From positions 1 through 25,911 of the forward strand of contig CAMTDY010000016.1 in the NCBI GenBank assembly GCA_947070915.1: a stretch of 25,911 bases of DNA. Reading direction: 5' to 3'. The notes beneath the pieces are model-generated. The model did not search any database. It was given only the letters and a program-made list of their open reading frames with translations, and was not told the origin of the DNA. Numbering within the stretch: position 1 is the first letter of the stretch; each line of letters begins with the position of its first letter. Positions 24,676 to 25,911 of the stretch are shown piece after piece. Source of the DNA: an uncultured Roseburia sp. (GTDB lineage Bacteria; Bacillota; Clostridia; Lachnospirales; Lachnospiraceae). Both the position numbers and the translations under genes were made by a program.

Positions 24676-24972
24676 GTGGCAGCATTGCAGTCATTTCCCA
24701 AACCCCTTTCTGCCAAAGAGGAACAGGAGTACATACGACGGTACGAAAACGGGGACATGGAAGCCCGGAAAATATTGATTGAGCGAAATTTACGGTTAGT
24801 CGCATATCTTGTCAAAAAATACAGCAACAGCGAGCACAGCCAGGAAGACCTGATCTCCATCGGCACCATCGGCCTGATCAAGGCCATCGACAGCTATAAA
24901 CAGGGAAAAGGCGTCCGGCTCGCCACGTATGCTTCGAGATGTATCGACAATGCGATACAACGCTTTGGCTAA
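24676..24972 (+). pseudogene. sigK: 5' part of sigK (sporulation sigma-K), interrupted at the skin site
   Basis: Encodes the N-terminal half of the late mother-cell sigma factor. FPKPLSAKEEQEYIRRYENG matches the mature N-terminus of sigma-K; ARKILIERNLRLVAYLVKKY (region 2.1) and DLISIGTIGLIKAIDSYKQG (region 2.2-2.3, core binding) follow, then LATYASRCIDNA. In intact sigma-K the next residues would be about EILMHLR; here the frame turns into AIQRFG and a stop. Regions 2.4 partly, 3 and 4 are missing, so the product cannot act as a sigma factor until the halves are rejoined. The start is GTG 24676 or, better, TTG 24685, which has GAGGTGG just ahead. An in-frame TAG at 24664 excludes a pro-sequence. 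I call it an interrupted gene, probably restored by excision, not a decayed one. Confidence 0.85.
24940..24959. other. Putative skin-element attachment junction in sigK
   Basis: TGTATCG, ACAATG, CGATACA: a seven-base inverted repeat around a six-base centre, placed on the codons for Cys-Ile-Asp-Asn-Ala-Ile where sigma-K homology stops. The Bacillus subtilis skin element joins sigK at the same codons, in an AATGA core; here the centre contains CAATGC. Short imperfect dyads are usual for large serine recombinase sites. The exact crossover bases cannot be fixed without the other end. Confidence 0.6.
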
Positions 24973-25010
24973 ATTGGGGAAAATCGGGACAGTCCGGATT
25001 CCTGACTGGC

Positions 25011-25295
25011 ATGAGGTACGAAGAAACTCCGGCGAATGGAAGAAACGACAGTTGGAAAACGTCGCTCTCTTCAAAGTGTCCGGTCGTCTCCGATTCCATC
25101 GCATCCAAAATGGTGTATTTTCTTGATTCTGATTTTTCCGCTACTCTTTTATCGGCACGAAAACGGTTGGGGTATACTCAGAAAGAAATGGCGAGACTGA
25201 TTGGGGTGAACCGGAGTGTCTACCGGGATTGGGAGAAGGGCAGGAAGGCTCCGACGAGGGGGAGTTTTGAGAGGATAAAGGGGGTGCTTCGTTAA
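25011..25295 (+). CDS. Small XRE-family helix-turn-helix protein, start uncertain
   Basis: The last 50 residues are a clear Cro/CI-type DNA-binding domain: LLSARKRLGYTQKEMARLIG contains helix 1 and the turn with TQKEMA, then VNRSVYRDWEKGRKAPTRGS is the recognition helix and the W.KG..P wing, ending at GVLR. The region before it (25011-25110, about 33 codons) shows no domain and no good ribosome binding site, so the true start may be ATG 25011, ATG 25110, or an upstream part lost at the junction. It is the first gene inside the presumed element and probably a repressor or control protein of element genes. Confidence 0.6.
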   Translation: MRYEETPANGRNDSWKTSLSSKCPVVSDSIASKMVYFLDSDFSATLLSARKRLGYTQKEMARLIGVNRSVYRDWEKGRKAPTRGSFERIKGVLR

Positions 25296-25328
25296 AAACA
25301 CTTTTATACAAAAATGTTCCGATTTTTC

Positions 25329-25357
25329 TTGCAACCAGCAACACAATGTAATACAAT
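25329..25357 (+). promoter_or_regulatory. Sigma-A-type promoter for the 50-residue ORF
   Basis: TTGCAA (25329-25334), a 17-base spacer and TACAAT (25352-25357), followed about 12 bases later by a GTGAGGTG ribosome binding site and the TTG start at 25382. Confidence 0.6.
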
Positions 25358-25381
25358 AATTTTAAAAGTGAGGTGTTCTCA

Positions 25382-25534
25382 TTGACAATTCCACAAAAAC
25401 CACGCACAATAGACACTATGTCAGATGCCGAACGAAACACTAAACTCCAGCACAGCTATGAGCAATCCCTTGCCGAAGAAGGCGTGCCTTTTAATGAGGT
25501 GTTTGATGTTCTCGAACGAAACCTTGTAAAATGA
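25382..25534 (+). CDS. 50-residue antitoxin-like small protein
   Basis: Begins with TTG at 25382 after a GAGGTG site, so it is easy to miss. The protein starts MTIPQKPRTIDTMSDAERNT and ends with GVPFNEVFDVLERNL. The second half resembles the C-terminal pattern of RelB/prevent-host-death-like antitoxins, in which a short helix ends in a proline, an EVFxxLE motif and a basic or polar tail. It has its own promoter. Its stop overlaps the ATG of another small ORF in the ATGA arrangement typical of antitoxin-toxin pairs. The resemblance is by eye and weak; it may simply be a small element gene. Confidence 0.5.
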   Translation: MTIPQKPRTIDTMSDAERNTKLQHSYEQSLAEEGVPFNEVFDVLERNLVK

Positions 25535-25623
25535 ACACCTATAAAACATGGAAAGGAAGTGGAAAAATGCTTTTAACAGTTGATAAATCTAAATTATCTA
25601 TATCTATCTTTTTTGATTCTTGA
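25531..25623 (+). CDS. 30-residue ORF coupled to the preceding gene, possibly truncated
   Basis: ATG 25531 overlaps the TGA of the 50-residue ORF (ATGA). It reads MNTYKTWKGSGKMLLTVDKS and stops after 30 codons; an internal ATG at 25567 has GGAAGTGG ahead of it. It lies wholly antisense to the end of the DUF2971 fragment. It may be the 5' stub of a larger partner gene cut by the DUF2971 segment, or chance. Confidence 0.25.
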   Translation: MNTYKTWKGSGKMLLTVDKSKLSISIFFDS

Positions 25624-25860
25624 TAAACCACAGGAAAAATAAACTGCGAATCTTCAAAAGAATCAAAATAATATTCTATACAAAATCCTTTATGATTATT
25701 AGCATAGTAGCTCCACATTGTATCTTTTTGAACACTTTCGCAAAAACAAGCTATGTAGAACGTACTTATAATTTCATCAATTATTTTTTCCACTTTTTCT
25801 TTTAGCAAGCCCTCCAAAAAATCAAAATTCAGATTTATATTAGAGTACAAAATTTCAAGC
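25539..25860 (-). CDS. DUF2971 protein fragment, N-terminus beyond the contig end
   Basis: About 106 residues of genuine coding sequence, cut on the right by adapter. The core FYIACFCESVQKDTMWSYYA then NNHKGFCIEYYFD is the signature of DUF2971 (the CFSe..mWshYa..hkGfcieY pattern). The protein stops after IFPLPFHVL, before the W-E-E-R motif region that full-length members carry, so the C-terminus also looks shortened. Function of the family is unknown. The gene is strikingly AT-rich and converges on the small ORFs of the presumed element. Reading on into 25861-25889 would add MGSEMCIRDR, which is translated adapter and must not be kept. Confidence 0.7.
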
Positions 25861-25911
25861 CTGTCTCTTATACACATCTCCGAGCCCACGAGACGGAGCT
25901 AATCTCGTATG
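25861..25911. other. Illumina Nextera adapter read-through (not genomic)
   Basis: CTGTCTCTTATACACATCT is the 19-base Tn5 mosaic end used in Nextera libraries, followed directly by CCGAGCCCACGAGAC (transposase adapter 2), an index-like GGAGCTA and ATCTCGTATG, the start of the P7 sequence. The contig therefore ends in untrimmed sequencing adapter, and genomic sequence stops at 25860. Confidence 0.97.

Larger units (their letters stand above)
24950..25860. mobile_element. Left end of a presumed skin-like element inserted in sigK
   Basis: Everything right of the sigK break up to the adapter. Contents are an HTH protein, a promoter, a 50-residue ORF, an overlapping 30-residue ORF and an antisense DUF2971 fragment: small, AT-rich, accessory-type genes. 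The recombinase expected at one end of such an element is not in the window, so the element call rests on the sigK break and the gene content. Confidence 0.55.

Noticed and set aside
24929..25126. A 65-codon frame with TVRIPDWHEV, faintly like sigma region 3, as a frameshifted continuation of sigK
   Set aside because: The expected sigma-K sequence (EILMHLRALKK and following) is absent in all three frames, so a frameshift does not explain the break.
25539..25889. A complete 116-residue protein starting at 25889
   Set aside because: Its first ten residues are translated sequencing adapter; only the part up to 25860 is genomic.
1..25911. CRISPR arrays, tRNA, rRNA, IS elements
   Set aside because: No regularly spaced repeats, cloverleaf-like or rRNA-like sequence, and no transposase reading frame was seen on either strand.

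Overview
The window looks like a contig end from a spore-forming, low-to-medium GC Firmicute of the class Clostridia, probably Lachnospiraceae-like. The reasons are a sigma-K gene, a clostripain-family peptidase, strong GGAGG ribosome binding sites, and operons typical of gut clostridia. Nearly everything before 24.6 kb is on the minus strand, so operons read from high to low coordinates.

1-10.5 kb is a cell-surface polysaccharide operon with its own promoter at about 10.5 kb. In transcription order it holds two GT4 glycosyltransferases, a Wzm-type ABC-2 permease, a Wzt-type ATPase with a C-terminal glycan-recognition-like domain, a coiled-coil methyltransferase, a half-length glycosyltransferase, two more glycosyltransferases, and a large multi-pass membrane protein that runs off the window. 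The set implies a glycan built in the cytoplasm, probably capped by methylation, and exported by the ABC transporter. The genes after the first are more AT-rich. 10.5-12.6 kb is a separately promoted gene with two DUF6270/SGNH-like domains.

12.7-14 kb carries, on the plus strand, a DUF3892 protein and a cytoplasmic subtilisin-like protease. 14-16.3 kb is a lone glycogen/maltodextrin phosphorylase.

16.3-22.9 kb is a compact four-gene operon that I cannot match to a described system: a small acidic protein, a 1051-residue protein (beta-rich front, then coiled coil and Ala/Gly-rich hydrophobic segment), a membrane-anchored clostripain-like (C11) peptidase, and an unrecognised 245-residue protein. 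23-24.5 kb holds a strong terminator and a secreted BspA-like leucine-rich-repeat protein.

24.6 kb to the end is the best biology in the window. The 5' half of sigK, with a sigma-E-like promoter and no pro-sequence, is cut at the CIDN codons, the place where skin elements interrupt sigK in Bacillus subtilis and Clostridioides difficile. A 7-bp dyad lies on the junction. Beyond it are presumed element genes: an HTH protein, a 50-residue antitoxin-like ORF and a DUF2971 fragment. The last 51 bases are Illumina Nextera adapter, not genome. I saw no tRNA, rRNA, CRISPR array or IS element.
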